From: Prauserella rugosa
GTDB taxonomy: Bacteria; Actinomycetota; Actinomycetes; Mycobacteriales; Pseudonocardiaceae
Length of the DNA stretch: 64,000 nt
Reading direction: 5' to 3'
NCBI RefSeq assembly: GCF_000719975.1
Contig: NZ_JOIJ01000018.1
Location: forward strand, 20,131 to 84,130
Of this stretch, positions 36,564 to 45,622 are shown piece by piece. The notes beneath the pieces were generated by a model. It was given only the letters and a program-made list of their open reading frames with translations, did no database searches and was not told the origin of the DNA. A program made the position numbers and the translations under genes. Position 1 is the stretch's first letter, and each line of letters starts with the position of its first letter.

Positions 36564-37835
36564 TCAGGCACTCGGTGTGACGCGCGCCATCGCGGCGATG
36601 ATGCGGTCCACCGCGTCGCCGCCCTTCGCGTCGTAGCAGCCCGAGAGTCCCTTGTAGACGAGCGGGATGATCGGGTTGACGCGCAGACCGTACTTCGTGG
36701 CCGCGCGCATGACCTTCGGCTTGCCGATGAGCTTGGCGAAGACGTTGCCGAGGCGGTAGTAGCCGCCCATCAGGTCGGCGACGGCACGCGGATACCCGGC
36801 CAGCGCTCGCTCGCGCGAAGGGCCTTCCGGACGGGCCAGCGCCTGCACCACGTGCTCTGCGGCGAGCTGCGCCGATTCCATGGCCGCGGAGATGCCCTCG
36901 CCGTTGAACGGGCTCACCATCCCGCCCGCGTCGCCGAGCAGCAGCATCCCGTCGCGGTAGTGCGGGGTGCGGTTGAAGCCCATGGGAAGGCCCGCCCCGC
37001 CGATCCTGCCGACCGCGTTCTCCTCCCGGTAGCCCCATTCCTCGGGGGTTCCGTCGAGCCACGAGCGCAGCAGCTGGCGGTAGTCGATGTTGCGGAACGA
37101 CGCGGACGTCGACAGCATTCCGAGCCCGACGTTGACCGTGCCGTCACCGAGCGGGAACGCCCAGCCGTAGCCGGGCAGCAGCTTCGGGTTGGCCGGGTCG
37201 GCGCGGTCCCACAGTTCGAGGTGACCCTCGATGTACTCCTCGCTGTGCCGAGGGCTCTTGTAGTACCGGCGGACGGCGACGCCCATGGGGCGCTTGTCGC
37301 TCTTCTCGATGCCCACCGACAGTGCCAGGCGGGCGGACACCCCGTCGCACGCCAGCACCAGCGGGGCGCGGTAGCTCACCGGCCGCTTGTCGGGCCCCGC
37401 CTTGCCTTCGACGCCGACGACACGTCCGGTGCGCTCGTCGGTGAGCGCGCCGGTGACCGTCGTGCGTTCCTGCAGCCGGGCGCCCGCCTTGACCGCGGTC
37501 TGGGCGAGGAGTTCGTCGAAGTCGTGGCGGGTGCGGGAGACGCCGTAGGGCGGGTAGCTCGTCAGGTCGGGCCAGTCGAGCTGCAGGTGCAGGTCGCCGG
37601 TGATGATGCGCAGACCCTTGCTGAAGGTCCAGCCCGCCTCGGGGCTCATGTCGAGGCCGAGGTCGATCAGCTGCTTGACCCCGCGCGGGGTCAGCCCGTC
37701 GCCGCAGACCTTGTCGCGGGGGAACGTGGTCTTCTCGAGCAGCAGCACGTCCACGCCGGCGCGGGCGAGGTACGTGGCGACGGTCGATCCCGCCGGTCCT
37801 GCTCCGACGACGATGACCTCGGCATCCTGAGTCAT
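36564..37835 (-). CDS. menJ: Geranylgeranyl reductase family flavoprotein, likely menaquinone reductase MenJ
   Basis: 423 residues. The N-terminal FAD-binding VIVVGAGPAGSTVATYLARAG (residues ~8-28), the PRDKVCGDGLTPRG motif of the geranylgeranyl-reductase group, and GDAGGMVSPFNGEGI for FAD complete the fold. MenJ saturates one double bond of the menaquinone side chain in mycobacteria; the location next to menG and upstream of nuo supports that role. Its ATG overlaps the menG stop (ATGA), so the two are coupled. Confidence 0.9.
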   Translation of the reverse strand: MTQDAEVIVVGAGPAGSTVATYLARAGVDVLLLEKTTFPRDKVCGDGLTPRGVKQLIDLGLDMSPEAGWTFSKGLRIITGDLHLQLDWPDLTSYPPYGVSRTRHDFDELLAQTAVKAGARLQERTTVTGALTDERTGRVVGVEGKAGPDKRPVSYRAPLVLACDGVSARLALSVGIEKSDKRPMGVAVRRYYKSPRHSEEYIEGHLELWDRADPANPKLLPGYGWAFPLGDGTVNVGLGMLSTSASFRNIDYRQLLRSWLDGTPEEWGYREENAVGRIGGAGLPMGFNRTPHYRDGMLLLGDAGGMVSPFNGEGISAAMESAQLAAEHVVQALARPEGPSRERALAGYPRAVADLMGGYYRLGNVFAKLIGKPKVMRAATKYGLRVNPIIPLVYKGLSGCYDAKGGDAVDRIIAAMARVTPSA

Positions 37836-38575
37836 GAGTCGATTTTCGCAGGACTACCGGCCGGCTCGGGGGCCGGTGGCTCTTCGGGCTCGGGTTTGCG
37901 TGCCCGGTGGATGGCGACGGCGCCGAACATGAGGTTCAGCCACTCGACCTTCGTCCAGCCCGCCGAGGCGATGATCTCGCCGAGCGCGCGCTGATCGTGC
38001 CAGGTCAGCATGGATTCGGCGAGGTAGCCGTAGGCCTCCGGGTTGGAGGCGGCTCGCCTGCCCAGCCAGGTCAGCAGCCGCAGGACGATCCTGCGGTAGA
38101 CGAAACGGATGGGCGCGAACGTCGGCGTGGACACCTCGCAGATCACGAGCCTGCCTCCGGGTTTGACCACGCGCAGTGCCTCGACCAGCGCCGCCTTGGT
38201 GTCGACGAAGTTCCGCAGCCCGAACGACACGGTCACGGCGTCGAAGGACTCGTCGGCGAACGGCAGGTGGAGCGCGTCGGCGGCGATCATGGGAAGGCCG
38301 CGGCCGCGCCCGTTGCGGAGCATCTCGAGCGAGAAGTCGGCGGCGACGCACCAGGCGCCGTCGCGGGCGTACTCCTCGGTGGATACGCCGGTCCCGGCGG
38401 CGAGGTCGAGGACCCGTTCCCCCTCGCGTGCCTCCAGGGCACCGGCGGTGGTGGCACGCCAGCGGCGGTCGAAGCCGAAGGTCATCACGGAGTTGGCACG
38501 GTCGTACCCGGCCGCGACGCCGTCGAACATGGCGGCGACCTCGCGAGGATCCTTGTCCAGCGAAGCTCGAGACAT
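37832..38575 (-). CDS. menG: Demethylmenaquinone methyltransferase
   Basis: 247 residues, UbiE/MenG family, which methylates demethylmenaquinone with SAM in the final quinone-ring step. Motif I VLDLAAGTGVSTEEYA, the family signature SFDAVTVSFGLRNF, and RVVKPGGRLVICEVSTP are all visible. It begins ATG 38575 and is co-transcribed with menJ. Confidence 0.93.
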   Translation of the reverse strand: MSRASLDKDPREVAAMFDGVAAGYDRANSVMTFGFDRRWRATTAGALEAREGERVLDLAAGTGVSTEEYARDGAWCVAADFSLEMLRNGRGRGLPMIAADALHLPFADESFDAVTVSFGLRNFVDTKAALVEALRVVKPGGRLVICEVSTPTFAPIRFVYRRIVLRLLTWLGRRAASNPEAYGYLAESMLTWHDQRALGEIIASAGWTKVEWLNLMFGAVAIHRARKPEPEEPPAPEPAGSPAKIDS

Positions 38576-38646
38576 GTTCCGAGACTAAGGCGGCCGCGCG
38601 GAGCGCGTCCTTATGGGTGGCGGTGGGACGCCATGAGCGCCGGCCG

Positions 38647-39780
38647 CTACCCGGGAGCCAGCACCTGCAGCATGCCCTCGACGGCGCGTGGCCAGGTGAA
38701 TTCCTCGGCCCGCGCTCTCGCCGACGTGCGACGCGCGGCCTCGGGGGTTTCGAGCAGGTCCGTCACGGCGCCCGCGAACGCTCCGGCGTGGTCGGCCACC
38801 GCGGCACCGCAGCCGGGCCGCACGATCTCCCGCAACGCCGACGAGCGCGACACCACCACCGGCGTGCCGGAGGCCAGTGCCTCCAACGCCGCGAGACCGA
38901 ACGTCTCGTGCGGGCCCGGCGCCAGTGACACGTCCGCGCTCGCCAGCAGACGTGCCACGGTGGCCCGGTCGGACACGTAGCCGAGGAACCGCACCGGAAG
39001 GCCGCGGGCCCTGCGTTCGAGCGCGCGCCGGCGCGGACCGTCCCCGGCGACGACGAGCCGCACGTTGGCCCCCGCCTCGGTGAGTTCGGCGACGGTGTCC
39101 ACGCTGCGCTCGACGTGCTTCTCCGGCGACAGGCGTCCACAGTGGACGACCAGCGCGTCCGCGTCGCCCGCCAGTTCCCTGCGCCACGAACCGTCGCGCA
39201 GGTCCGGCCGGAACGTGCGCAGATCGACGCCGAGGGGCACGCGCTGCACGTTGGGCGCACCGATGCGGTCGAACTCGCCGCGGGCAAAGGCCGTGGTGCA
39301 GACGACCTTGTCGTAGGTGCCCGCCATGCGCCGGTTGGCGACGTCGGCCACGCGTTCGGCCATCGGGCGCGGCAGGAGGAACTGGCGCAGCAAGCGGTCG
39401 AGTCGTTCGTGGGAGATCACCACGCTCGGCACTCCCCGCTCGCGTGCCCACGCGCCCATGCCACGCAGGGTGAGGCGGTCGGACACCTCGAGCCGGTCGG
39501 GCGCGAGCCGCTCCAGCAACGCCCGCACGCGGAACGGGTCGACGGCGCGGTATCCGCCGGTGCCCGGGATGCGCGGCGCGGGCAGTGCCACCCGGCGCAC
39601 GCCGCCGGCAAGCACGGTGTCCTCGTGGCGCGGACCCGGGACGACGAGCGTCACCCGGTGCCCGCCCGCGACGTATCCGGCTCCGAGATGGTGCAGTGCG
39701 GTGCGCAGCCCTCCGGACCGCGGCCCGTAGAAGTTGGCCAGCTGAACGATGTGCAGCGACTCCGTTCCCACCGGGCCCAT
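38647..39780 (-). CDS. GT4 family glycosyltransferase
   Basis: 377 residues with the GT-B fold. The N-terminal nucleotide-free domain starts HIVQLANFYGPRSGGLRTALHHL; the C-terminal donor-binding part has HCGRLSPEKHVERSV and the EX7E motif in GPHETFGLAALEAL. It is a retaining glycosyltransferase, likely using GDP-mannose or a similar donor for phosphatidylinositol mannosides or related glycolipids. It directly follows the mgtA-like gene (3-bp gap), and the two share the same architecture. Confidence 0.88.
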   Translation of the reverse strand: MGPVGTESLHIVQLANFYGPRSGGLRTALHHLGAGYVAGGHRVTLVVPGPRHEDTVLAGGVRRVALPAPRIPGTGGYRAVDPFRVRALLERLAPDRLEVSDRLTLRGMGAWARERGVPSVVISHERLDRLLRQFLLPRPMAERVADVANRRMAGTYDKVVCTTAFARGEFDRIGAPNVQRVPLGVDLRTFRPDLRDGSWRRELAGDADALVVHCGRLSPEKHVERSVDTVAELTEAGANVRLVVAGDGPRRRALERRARGLPVRFLGYVSDRATVARLLASADVSLAPGPHETFGLAALEALASGTPVVVSRSSALREIVRPGCGAAVADHAGAFAGAVTDLLETPEAARRTSARARAEEFTWPRAVEGMLQVLAPG

Positions 39781-39783
39781 CGC

Positions 39784-40902
39784 TCACGCCGCCTTGATGA
39801 TCCGGCCCCGGACGGCGTCGTAGTGCCCGACGAGCTGCCTGCACACCGCGGGCCAGGTCCTGCCCAGTACGGCCCTGCGCGCGGCACGGCCCATGTCCGC
39901 CCTGGTGTCGGCGGGGCGGAGCAGCTCGACCGCCTCGGGCAGCGCGGTGGCGAAGTCCTCCCGGTCCGGAGGCAGGAGCAGTCCGGTGACGCCGTGGTCG
40001 ACCAGGTCGCGGGGTCCGCCCGCGGCGGGCGCGATCACGGGCAGGCCCGAGGCCATCGCCTCCTGCACCGCCTGGCAGAACGTCTCGTGCGGGCCGGTGT
40101 GGACGAACAGGTCGAGGCTCGCGTAGGCCGTGGCGAGATCGTCGCCGTACTGCGCACCGAGGAACGCCGCCTGTGGCAGCGCGGCGCGCAGCGGTTCCAG
40201 CTCGGGACCGTCGCCGACCACGACGACCCGCACCCCGGGCGCGTCGGCCAGTGCGGCGAGCCTGCCGACCTCCTTCTCGGGCGCCAGCCTGCCCACGAAT
40301 CCGACGAGCAGTTCACCGCCCGGGGCCAGTTCGGCGCGCAGCGCGGGGTCGGCGTGGCCGGGGTCGAACCGTTCCACGTCCACTCCCCTGCCCCACCGGT
40401 GCACGCGCGGTACCCCGTGCAGTCGCAGCTGGTGGGCCGAGTCCGACGAGGGCGCCAGCGTCCGGTCGGCCCGTGAGTGCAGTCGGCGCACCCACCGCCA
40501 CGCGGCTCGCGCCCCGAGTCCGAGGCCGTACGCCTCGGCGAATCCGGCGATGTCGGTCTGGTAGACGGCCACGGTCGGCACCCCGAGGCGGCGCGCGGCC
40601 GCGAGTCCCCTGGCTCCGACGACGAACGGTGAGGCGAGGTGCACCACGTCCGGGCCGAACCCGGCGAGCGCGGTGAGCACGGTCCGGGTGGGCACACCGA
40701 CCGGCAGGGTGTTCACCACGGGCAGGTCCACGGACGGCACCCGCACGACGGGTGCGCCGCGGTACTCCTCGGGACCGGCGCCGGGCGCGACCACCAGCAC
40801 GTCGTCCCCGCGGGCCGTCAGATGCTCGACGACCCGCAGCACGGAGTTGGTCACGCCGTTCACCTGCGGCAGGAAGCTCTCGGTGACGATGGCAACGCGC
40901 AC
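39784..40902 (-). CDS. mgtA: GDP-mannose-dependent alpha-mannosyltransferase-like (MgtA type)
   Basis: 372 residues, GT4. [28 protein letters not shown] at the start and [23 protein letters not shown] and [29 protein letters not shown] (EX7E) are typical of the MgtA/PimB-like group. In M. tuberculosis mgtA (Rv0557) lies between menD and menG, the same neighbourhood as here. It is a cytosolic or membrane-peripheral enzyme of mannolipid synthesis; the exact acceptor is not shown. Confidence 0.85.
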   Translation of the reverse strand: MRVAIVTESFLPQVNGVTNSVLRVVEHLTARGDDVLVVAPGAGPEEYRGAPVVRVPSVDLPVVNTLPVGVPTRTVLTALAGFGPDVVHLASPFVVGARGLAAARRLGVPTVAVYQTDIAGFAEAYGLGLGARAAWRWVRRLHSRADRTLAPSSDSAHQLRLHGVPRVHRWGRGVDVERFDPGHADPALRAELAPGGELLVGFVGRLAPEKEVGRLAALADAPGVRVVVVGDGPELEPLRAALPQAAFLGAQYGDDLATAYASLDLFVHTGPHETFCQAVQEAMASGLPVIAPAAGGPRDLVDHGVTGLLLPPDREDFATALPEAVELLRPADTRADMGRAARRAVLGRTWPAVCRQLVGHYDAVRGRIIKAA

Positions 40903-41088
40903 GTCTCAGAGCGTGCGGCCCGCCGGCGGCGACGGTGCCACGCTCACGTAACGCCGCGCCGAACGGCCGCGGAACACTCCACCGCCCACGGTGAGCACGG
41001 CCACCCGGTCGAGTCGTCGTCGGATCGCGAGCGAGGCGTCATCTCCGCTTCGCATGCCGGACACCCGCGATCGCCACTGTGGAGAGGC

Positions 41089-41919
41089 ATGACCCTCTCG
41101 TCCCGCATGCTGCGCCCGGTCGACCCCGGGCTGGTCTCCCAGGCGCTCGAGGTGGCAGGCCGCCTCGCGGGCGACGCCACCGACGTGATCACCGCGACCG
41201 CTGGGCGGGGCGCGCGCCCGACCACGAAGGAATCGCCGTTCGACTGGGTCACCGACACCGACCGCACCCTCGAACGGCACACCCGCCGCGTGCTGGCTGC
41301 CGAGTTCCCCGGCATCCCGGTCGTGGGTGAGGAGTACGGCGACGACAGCGGTGCCGAACACGCCGAGTACCGGTGGGTGGTCGACCCCGTGGACGGCACG
41401 GCCAACTACGTCGCAGGCATCCCGTGGTGCTCCTACAGCCTGGCGCTCGTCGACGCCGACGGGCCGGTGGTCAGCGTGGTCGCCGACCCGTACCGGGGGC
41501 AGGTCTACAGCGCGGGACGCGGGCGTGGGGCCCGCGCCAACGGGGCGCTCGTGCGGGTGCCGGAGTGCGCGGGGACGGCGGGCGCGATCGTGTGCACCGA
41601 ACTCACCGGCGGCGATGCCTGGCCCGGGATGGCGCGGTTCGTCGAACGAGCCGCCCGCGCCCACTCGGGCACGCGCATCCTCGGCTCGTCCGCGCTGGCG
41701 GTCACCCAGGTCGCGCTGGGGCACGCCGTGGCCGCGGTGCTCGACGGGTACCGGGAGTGGGACGTGGCCGGCGCGCTGGGGATCGCCACGGAGGCCGGCG
41801 CGGTCATCCTCGACCGGCGCGGCCGGCAGGCCACCCTGCCGCTCGACGGCATGCTCGTGGCCGCACCCACGGTCGCGGACGACGTCCTCGGCTGGTGGAC
41901 CGGCGCCCAGGAGGAGTAA
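41089..41919 (+). CDS. Inositol monophosphatase family protein
   Basis: 276 residues, Mg-dependent phosphatase of the IMPase/HisN group. Metal-site motifs are WVTDTD (53-58), GEEYG (80-84), DPVDGTANYVAGIPW (99-113) and WDVAGALGIATEAG (~224-237). Substrate is probably inositol phosphate or histidinol phosphate. ATG 41089 follows GGAGAGG. The 3' end (41892-41918) is duplicated at 42742-42768, where the same reading frame again encodes WTGVQEE and a stop; see the insertion finding. Confidence 0.92.
   Translation: MTLSSRMLRPVDPGLVSQALEVAGRLAGDATDVITATAGRGARPTTKESPFDWVTDTDRTLERHTRRVLAAEFPGIPVVGEEYGDDSGAEHAEYRWVVDPVDGTANYVAGIPWCSYSLALVDADGPVVSVVADPYRGQVYSAGRGRGARANGALVRVPECAGTAGAIVCTELTGGDAWPGMARFVERAARAHSGTRILGSSALAVTQVALGHAVAAVLDGYREWDVAGALGIATEAGAVILDRRGRQATLPLDGMLVAAPTVADDVLGWWTGAQEE
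41892..41918 (+). repeat. Direct repeat, left copy (3' end of inositol phosphatase gene)
   Basis: Begins CTGGTGGACCGGCGCCCAGG and ends GAGGAGTA. It matches 42742-42768 at 25 of 27 positions; the copies are exactly 850 bp apart. Confidence 0.88.
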
Positions 41920-41966
41920 CGCCGACCTCTCGCTCGCCCTCACCGTCAAGGTGGCACGATTCCGCA

Positions 41967-42713
41967 ATGGACGGAGCCGGGTCACCGCCGACCGCGTTGG
42001 TATACGTCGACGGTTTCAACCTCTACAGGCAGCTGCTGGAGGGCCAGCCTCAATACAAATGGCTGGATCTCACCGCGCTGGCTGATCAGGTCTTGCCCGA
42101 CTATCGCGTGATCGGGGTCCGCTACTTCACCGCAAAAATCAAACAGCTCCCTGGCAAAGACGCGAGCGCCCCGCAGCGCCAGCAGGCGTACCTGCGTGCG
42201 CTCGCCATCTTGGAGCGCGTTGAGGTGTTCCTCGGAAAGTTCCGGGTGGACGCCCGGATCATGCCCAAGCACCCCATCGAAGTGGATTCTCACGGGAAGC
42301 CGGTCCGCGTCAAGGTGAAGAAGACAGAGGAGAAGGGCTCGGACGTTGCGCTGGCCAGTCGACTTCTGGTCGACGCGATGCAACGCAAGGCTGACATCTA
42401 CGTCGTGTGCACCAACGACTCGGATCTCGTCATGCCGCTTCACCTCGTCCAGGCTGAGCTCGGCGGCGACATCGGATTGCTATCGCCTGTGCAATGCAAG
42501 CGAGCAAGTAACGAACTGAAGCAGACCAACCCCCGCTGGCACCGGCAGATCACACATGCGGATCTGCAGCGTAGCCAACTCCCCGACGTTCTGACCGACA
42601 AGTACGGGACCGTCCACCGGCCACAGAAATGGGCCACAAATTCCGAAGGCCCCGCCGAAGCGGGGCCTTCTAACCAGCGGCCGAAGCCCACTGGGGGTGT
42701 GCCCTCAGGGTAG
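41967..42713 (+). CDS. NYN domain (PIN-like) predicted RNase
   Basis: 248 residues. The acidic NYN active-site residues are visible: D15 in VYVDGFNLYRQ, D126 in EKGSDVALASRLL, and N150-D-S-D in CTNDSDLVMPLHL. NYN proteins are metal-dependent nucleases of the PIN-like fold; some act on RNA, others in defence or competition, and the role here is unknown. The GC content looks clearly lower than in neighbours and codon use is less biased (AAA, ATA, CTA-type codons appear). It lies alone between two copies of the inositol-phosphatase 3' end, so it was probably acquired recently. Confidence 0.85.
   Translation: MDGAGSPPTALVYVDGFNLYRQLLEGQPQYKWLDLTALADQVLPDYRVIGVRYFTAKIKQLPGKDASAPQRQQAYLRALAILERVEVFLGKFRVDARIMPKHPIEVDSHGKPVRVKVKKTEEKGSDVALASRLLVDAMQRKADIYVVCTNDSDLVMPLHLVQAELGGDIGLLSPVQCKRASNELKQTNPRWHRQITHADLQRSQLPDVLTDKYGTVHRPQKWATNSEGPAEAGPSNQRPKPTGGVPSG
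42646..42671 (+). terminator. Hairpin inside the 3' end of the NYN gene
   Basis: GAAGGCCCCGC (42646-42656), CGAA, GCGGGGCCTTC (42661-42671) forms a perfect 11-bp stem. It falls ~40 bp before the annotated stop. It looks like a transcription terminator that now lies in coding sequence, or the true end of the gene's ancestor was earlier. Confidence 0.55.
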
Positions 42714-42741
42714 CGCACAGTGCCGCCCCTGTCAGGTTCGA

Positions 42742-42768
42742 CTGATGGACCGGCGTCCAGGAGGAGTA
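42742..42768 (+). repeat. Direct repeat, right copy (restored 3' end of inositol phosphatase gene)
   Basis: CTGATGGACCGGCGTCCAGG followed by AGGAGTA; in frame it would encode WTGVQEE-stop, the same as the phosphatase tail WTGAQEE-stop. It ends 8 bp before the stop of the convergent DUF3592 gene. Confidence 0.88.
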
Positions 42769-42775
42769 GGCGCCC

Positions 42776-43360
42776 TCAGGCGGCGGTGCGGTGTCGGCGG
42801 CGGCGGGGCACGATGCGGCCGCCTGCCTTCCTGCGCAGGAACCACAGCAGCGGGCCGGCGACGAGCCACGTGAACAGTGCGGTGGTGCTCGTCGGCAACA
42901 GGGTCAGCACCCACGTGCGCCCGGCGATCTTCACCAGGTCCGGCTCCGTGGTGTCGTACTCGACGCGCACCAGCTGTCCCTGGCTGAGACCGTCCGGGTA
43001 CAGCACGCCCAGGTCCGGGTTGTGCGACTCGCCGTCCGGGGTGTCGTAGCGGATCAGTGTCCGGTCCCAGGTCACCTGTTCGACCTGGGCGACGGCCGTG
43101 CCACGGTTCTTGGCGATCTCCCGGTCGTTGACCCACGCGCCGCCCGCGAGCACGAAGCATTCGAGGGTGATCAGCGCCGCCAGGCCCAGCACGATCCACG
43201 CGCCGATCCGCCAACGCCGCTCCGTGCGCCCGGCCTGATCGGCCGTGCCGGCGGCACCCGCCTGGCCGGCGTCCGAGTTCGACGCAGGGTCGGTCGTCGC
43301 GTCGGTCGCCGTGTCGCTGTCCGGCGGCGACTCGGGTGCCGGCTGGGACGAGGAGGTCAC
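42776..43360 (-). CDS. DUF3592-like membrane protein
   Basis: 194 residues. A polar, Asp/Thr-rich N-terminus (~50 residues) is followed by one membrane helix (WIVLGLAALITLECFVLAGGAW), an extracytoplasmic ~75-residue beta domain (IRYDTPDGESHNPDLGVLYPDGLSQGQLVRVEYD, DUF3592 type), a second helix (ALFTWLVAGPLLWFL), and a basic tail. A conserved membrane protein lies next to menD in mycobacteria too (Rv0556). The function is unknown. Confidence 0.75.
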   Translation of the reverse strand: MTSSSQPAPESPPDSDTATDATTDPASNSDAGQAGAAGTADQAGRTERRWRIGAWIVLGLAALITLECFVLAGGAWVNDREIAKNRGTAVAQVEQVTWDRTLIRYDTPDGESHNPDLGVLYPDGLSQGQLVRVEYDTTEPDLVKIAGRTWVLTLLPTSTTALFTWLVAGPLLWFLRRKAGGRIVPRRRRHRTAA

Positions 43361-43416
43361 ACCGCAATCCTAGGTGCAGCCACCGAACCGCCGTCCCCTC
43401 GTGTCCTCGACACCCG

Positions 43417-43731
43417 TCAAGCGGCGGACGACGGCAACCCGAGATCGACGGTGGCGTCGTCGACCGACACGACGATGCGCATCCCTCCACCCAAGGCGGC
43501 GACGTACGCCCGCACCGTGGCGACGGTGAGCTGGTCGAGCTGCCCTCGCTCCAGGGCGCTGACCCGCGGCTGTGTCACGTCCATGCGCTCGGCGACCTCG
43601 GTCTGGGTCAGGCCCGCGTGTTCCCGAAGCTGCGCCAGGTTGTACCCGGTTTCGTAAGCATCCTGCTCGGCGCGTGCCTGCTGCACGCCCTCCTCGGTGA
43701 TCTGCCCACGCGCGACGGCGTCCCGGCGCAA
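43417..43731 (-). CDS. XRE-type helix-turn-helix regulator, HigA-like antitoxin
   Basis: 104 residues at most. The HTH region LAQLREHAGLTQTEVAERMDVTQPRVSALERGQLDQLTVATVRAYVAALGG is a standard XRE/HigA domain, and the tail MRIVVSVDDATVDLGLP is seen in antitoxins paired with Gp49/HigB-type toxins. The frame starts at TTG 43731; an internal GTG at 43686 is also possible. The toxin gene that should lie upstream is reduced to a fragment, so this protein is probably an orphan antitoxin or has become a plain regulator. Confidence 0.78.
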   Translation of the reverse strand: MRRDAVARGQITEEGVQQARAEQDAYETGYNLAQLREHAGLTQTEVAERMDVTQPRVSALERGQLDQLTVATVRAYVAALGGGMRIVVSVDDATVDLGLPSSAA

Positions 43732-43741
43732 GGCGTCCCCC

Positions 43742-43840
43742 GTAATCGGTACCGCTCAATGTGTCGACCAACGGCCGGCCCAGATGAGGACCGTCCTCGG
43801 CCAGTCGATCCAGAGGACAGTACAGCCTGCTTCCGGCAAT
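43742..43840 (-). pseudogene. Remnant of a HigB/Gp49-type toxin gene
   Basis: On the minus strand the frame reads LDRLAEDGPHLGRPLVDTLSG, which matches the central motif of HigB (Gp49-like) mRNA-interferase toxins. Upstream it meets a stop codon, and downstream the KELRPG part expected next is missing; the frame runs into the antitoxin start region. No complete toxin can be made. Order (toxin then antitoxin) agrees with a former higBA pair. Confidence 0.7.
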
Positions 43841-43906
43841 TCACGTGGAGTGACGGGCGGCGCCCCTGCTCGGCGCGCGACCGGGCGGGGTCGGGTCAGC
43901 CGGTGG

Positions 43907-45574
43907 TCAGCCGGTGACCGCGGTGGCCACGGCTTCGCGCAGGGTGGCGTGCAGTTCGCGGTGCCTCGTGCGGTCCGCCCTGACCTCCACCACACGCAGT
44001 CCCGGAGCGGGAGCCAGCGCCTCGCGGAACTCCTCGAGCGTGTCCGCCCGGCGGTACGGCACGCGGTAACCGGCACACAGTGCTGCGAGGTCGGCGCCGT
44101 GCGGGGTGCCGAAGATCCGCTCGAATCCCTCGCTGTGTTCGGGCGATCCCTGTTCGAGCAACGAGAAGATGCCTCCGCCGTCGTCGTTGACCACGACGAT
44201 CGTCAGATCGGGCCGGTCCTCCGCGGGCCCGATCAACAGCCCGTTGATGTCGTGCAGGAACGTCAGATCGCCCAGCAGCGCGTACGACGGTCCCCTGTGG
44301 ACGCTCGCCGCGCCGACGGCCGTCGACACGGTGCCGTCGATGCCTGCCACCCCGCGGTTGCGGTGCACCAGCACGTCGGGGCGCCTGCCGCCGACGAGCG
44401 CCACGTCGCGCGCCGGGTTGGACGAGCCGACCACCAGCAGCGCGTCCCGTGGCAGCTCCCGCACCAACTCCTCGGCGACCCGCAGTCCGCTCGGCCACGG
44501 CTCCCGAGCGAGCGTCTCGTGCACCGCGGCCGCGGCGGCGGCGTCGGCGCGCTGCCACCGCGCCAGCCACTCGGGGTCCGCCGGCTTCGTGGGCGCGTCG
44601 AACCACTGCCCCACCTGCCGCACGTTGTGGGCCGGCGCGGGCCAGTCCGCGTCGGGCCGCACGAGCAGCACCTCGACGGCCGGGTCCGACAACAGGCGTT
44701 GCACCTGGCGGAACACGGTCGGCCTGCCGATACACAGCACCTGCTCCGGCTTGTTCTCGGCGAGGAACTCCTCGATCCCCAGCAGCCACGCACCACCCGA
44801 GATGGCCGTGTCCCCGCCGAGTCCGAGCCCTCCGGTCTCCGACAGCACGGGCCAGCCGTGTTCCGAGGCCCATTCACCGGCGGCGTGCACACCCGCGTCG
44901 CAGGCGATGACCAGTCCCTGCCGCGCCGAGGGCACCACGAACGACGGCAGCGCCCCGTACTCGGGCAGTTCCGTCCACCTGGCCCCGCGGGCTCGGCCGT
45001 CGAGCGACTCGTACCAGTCGGCCTCGCCGTCGGGCACGAGCGGCTCGCGGAACGGCACGTTGAGGTGCACCGGTCCGCACCGCCACTCGCCATAGGCGGC
45101 GTTCCAGGCTCGGCAGATCTGGCTCCGCCAGTACGCGTTCTGCCCGGCGCGGCGTTCGGCGACGGCGAGCTCGTCGAAGTAGCGCACCGCACCGCCGTAG
45201 AGGTGCTGCTGGTCGATGACCTGGTTGGCGCCCGCAGCCCGCAGCTCGGGCGGCCGGTCGGCGGTGAGCACGATCAACGGCACCCCAGCCCGGTCGGCCT
45301 CCAGGACGGCGGGGTGGAAGTTCGCGGCGGCTGTACCCGAGGTGCAGACCAGTGCCACGGGCCGCCCGGTGCGCGCGCCGATGCCCAGAGCGAGAAAGCC
45401 CGCGCCACGCTCGTCGATCCGGACGTGCAGCGTGAGCTTGCCCGCGGCCTCGGCGTCCCGGAGCGCCAGCGACAACGGTGCGTTGCGCGAACCGGGGCAC
45501 AGGACGACGTGCGAGACGGTGTTGCGGACCAGCTCGTCGACGATGACCCTCGCCTGCGCGGTGGAAGGGTTCAC
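43907..45574 (-). CDS. menD: 2-succinyl-5-enolpyruvyl-6-hydroxy-3-cyclohexene-1-carboxylate synthase
   Basis: 555 residues, thiamine-diphosphate enzyme that joins isochorismate and 2-oxoglutarate, the first committed menaquinone step. The N-terminal VLCPGSRNAPLSLALRDA with HVRIDERGAGFLALGIG holds the catalytic Glu, and the C-terminal NDDGGGIFSLLEQGSPEHSEGFERIFGTPHG is the TPP/Mg region of MenD. GTG 45574 follows GAGGGGG. It is divergent from menB with a ~48-bp spacer, so the two share a promoter region. Confidence 0.97.
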   Translation of the reverse strand: MNPSTAQARVIVDELVRNTVSHVVLCPGSRNAPLSLALRDAEAAGKLTLHVRIDERGAGFLALGIGARTGRPVALVCTSGTAAANFHPAVLEADRAGVPLIVLTADRPPELRAAGANQVIDQQHLYGGAVRYFDELAVAERRAGQNAYWRSQICRAWNAAYGEWRCGPVHLNVPFREPLVPDGEADWYESLDGRARGARWTELPEYGALPSFVVPSARQGLVIACDAGVHAAGEWASEHGWPVLSETGGLGLGGDTAISGGAWLLGIEEFLAENKPEQVLCIGRPTVFRQVQRLLSDPAVEVLLVRPDADWPAPAHNVRQVGQWFDAPTKPADPEWLARWQRADAAAAAAVHETLAREPWPSGLRVAEELVRELPRDALLVVGSSNPARDVALVGGRRPDVLVHRNRGVAGIDGTVSTAVGAASVHRGPSYALLGDLTFLHDINGLLIGPAEDRPDLTIVVVNDDGGGIFSLLEQGSPEHSEGFERIFGTPHGADLAALCAGYRVPYRRADTLEEFREALAPAPGLRVVEVRADRTRHRELHATLREAVATAVTG

Positions 45575-45622
45575 GTGCGAGCCCCCTCGATGCATCGGGT
45601 GGAACGGCCTATTGTCCCAGGC

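Noticed and set aside
43608..43844. A 78-codon frame over the toxin remnant
   Set aside because: It is in a different frame from the HigB-like motif, is Arg/Ser-rich and has no family resemblance.
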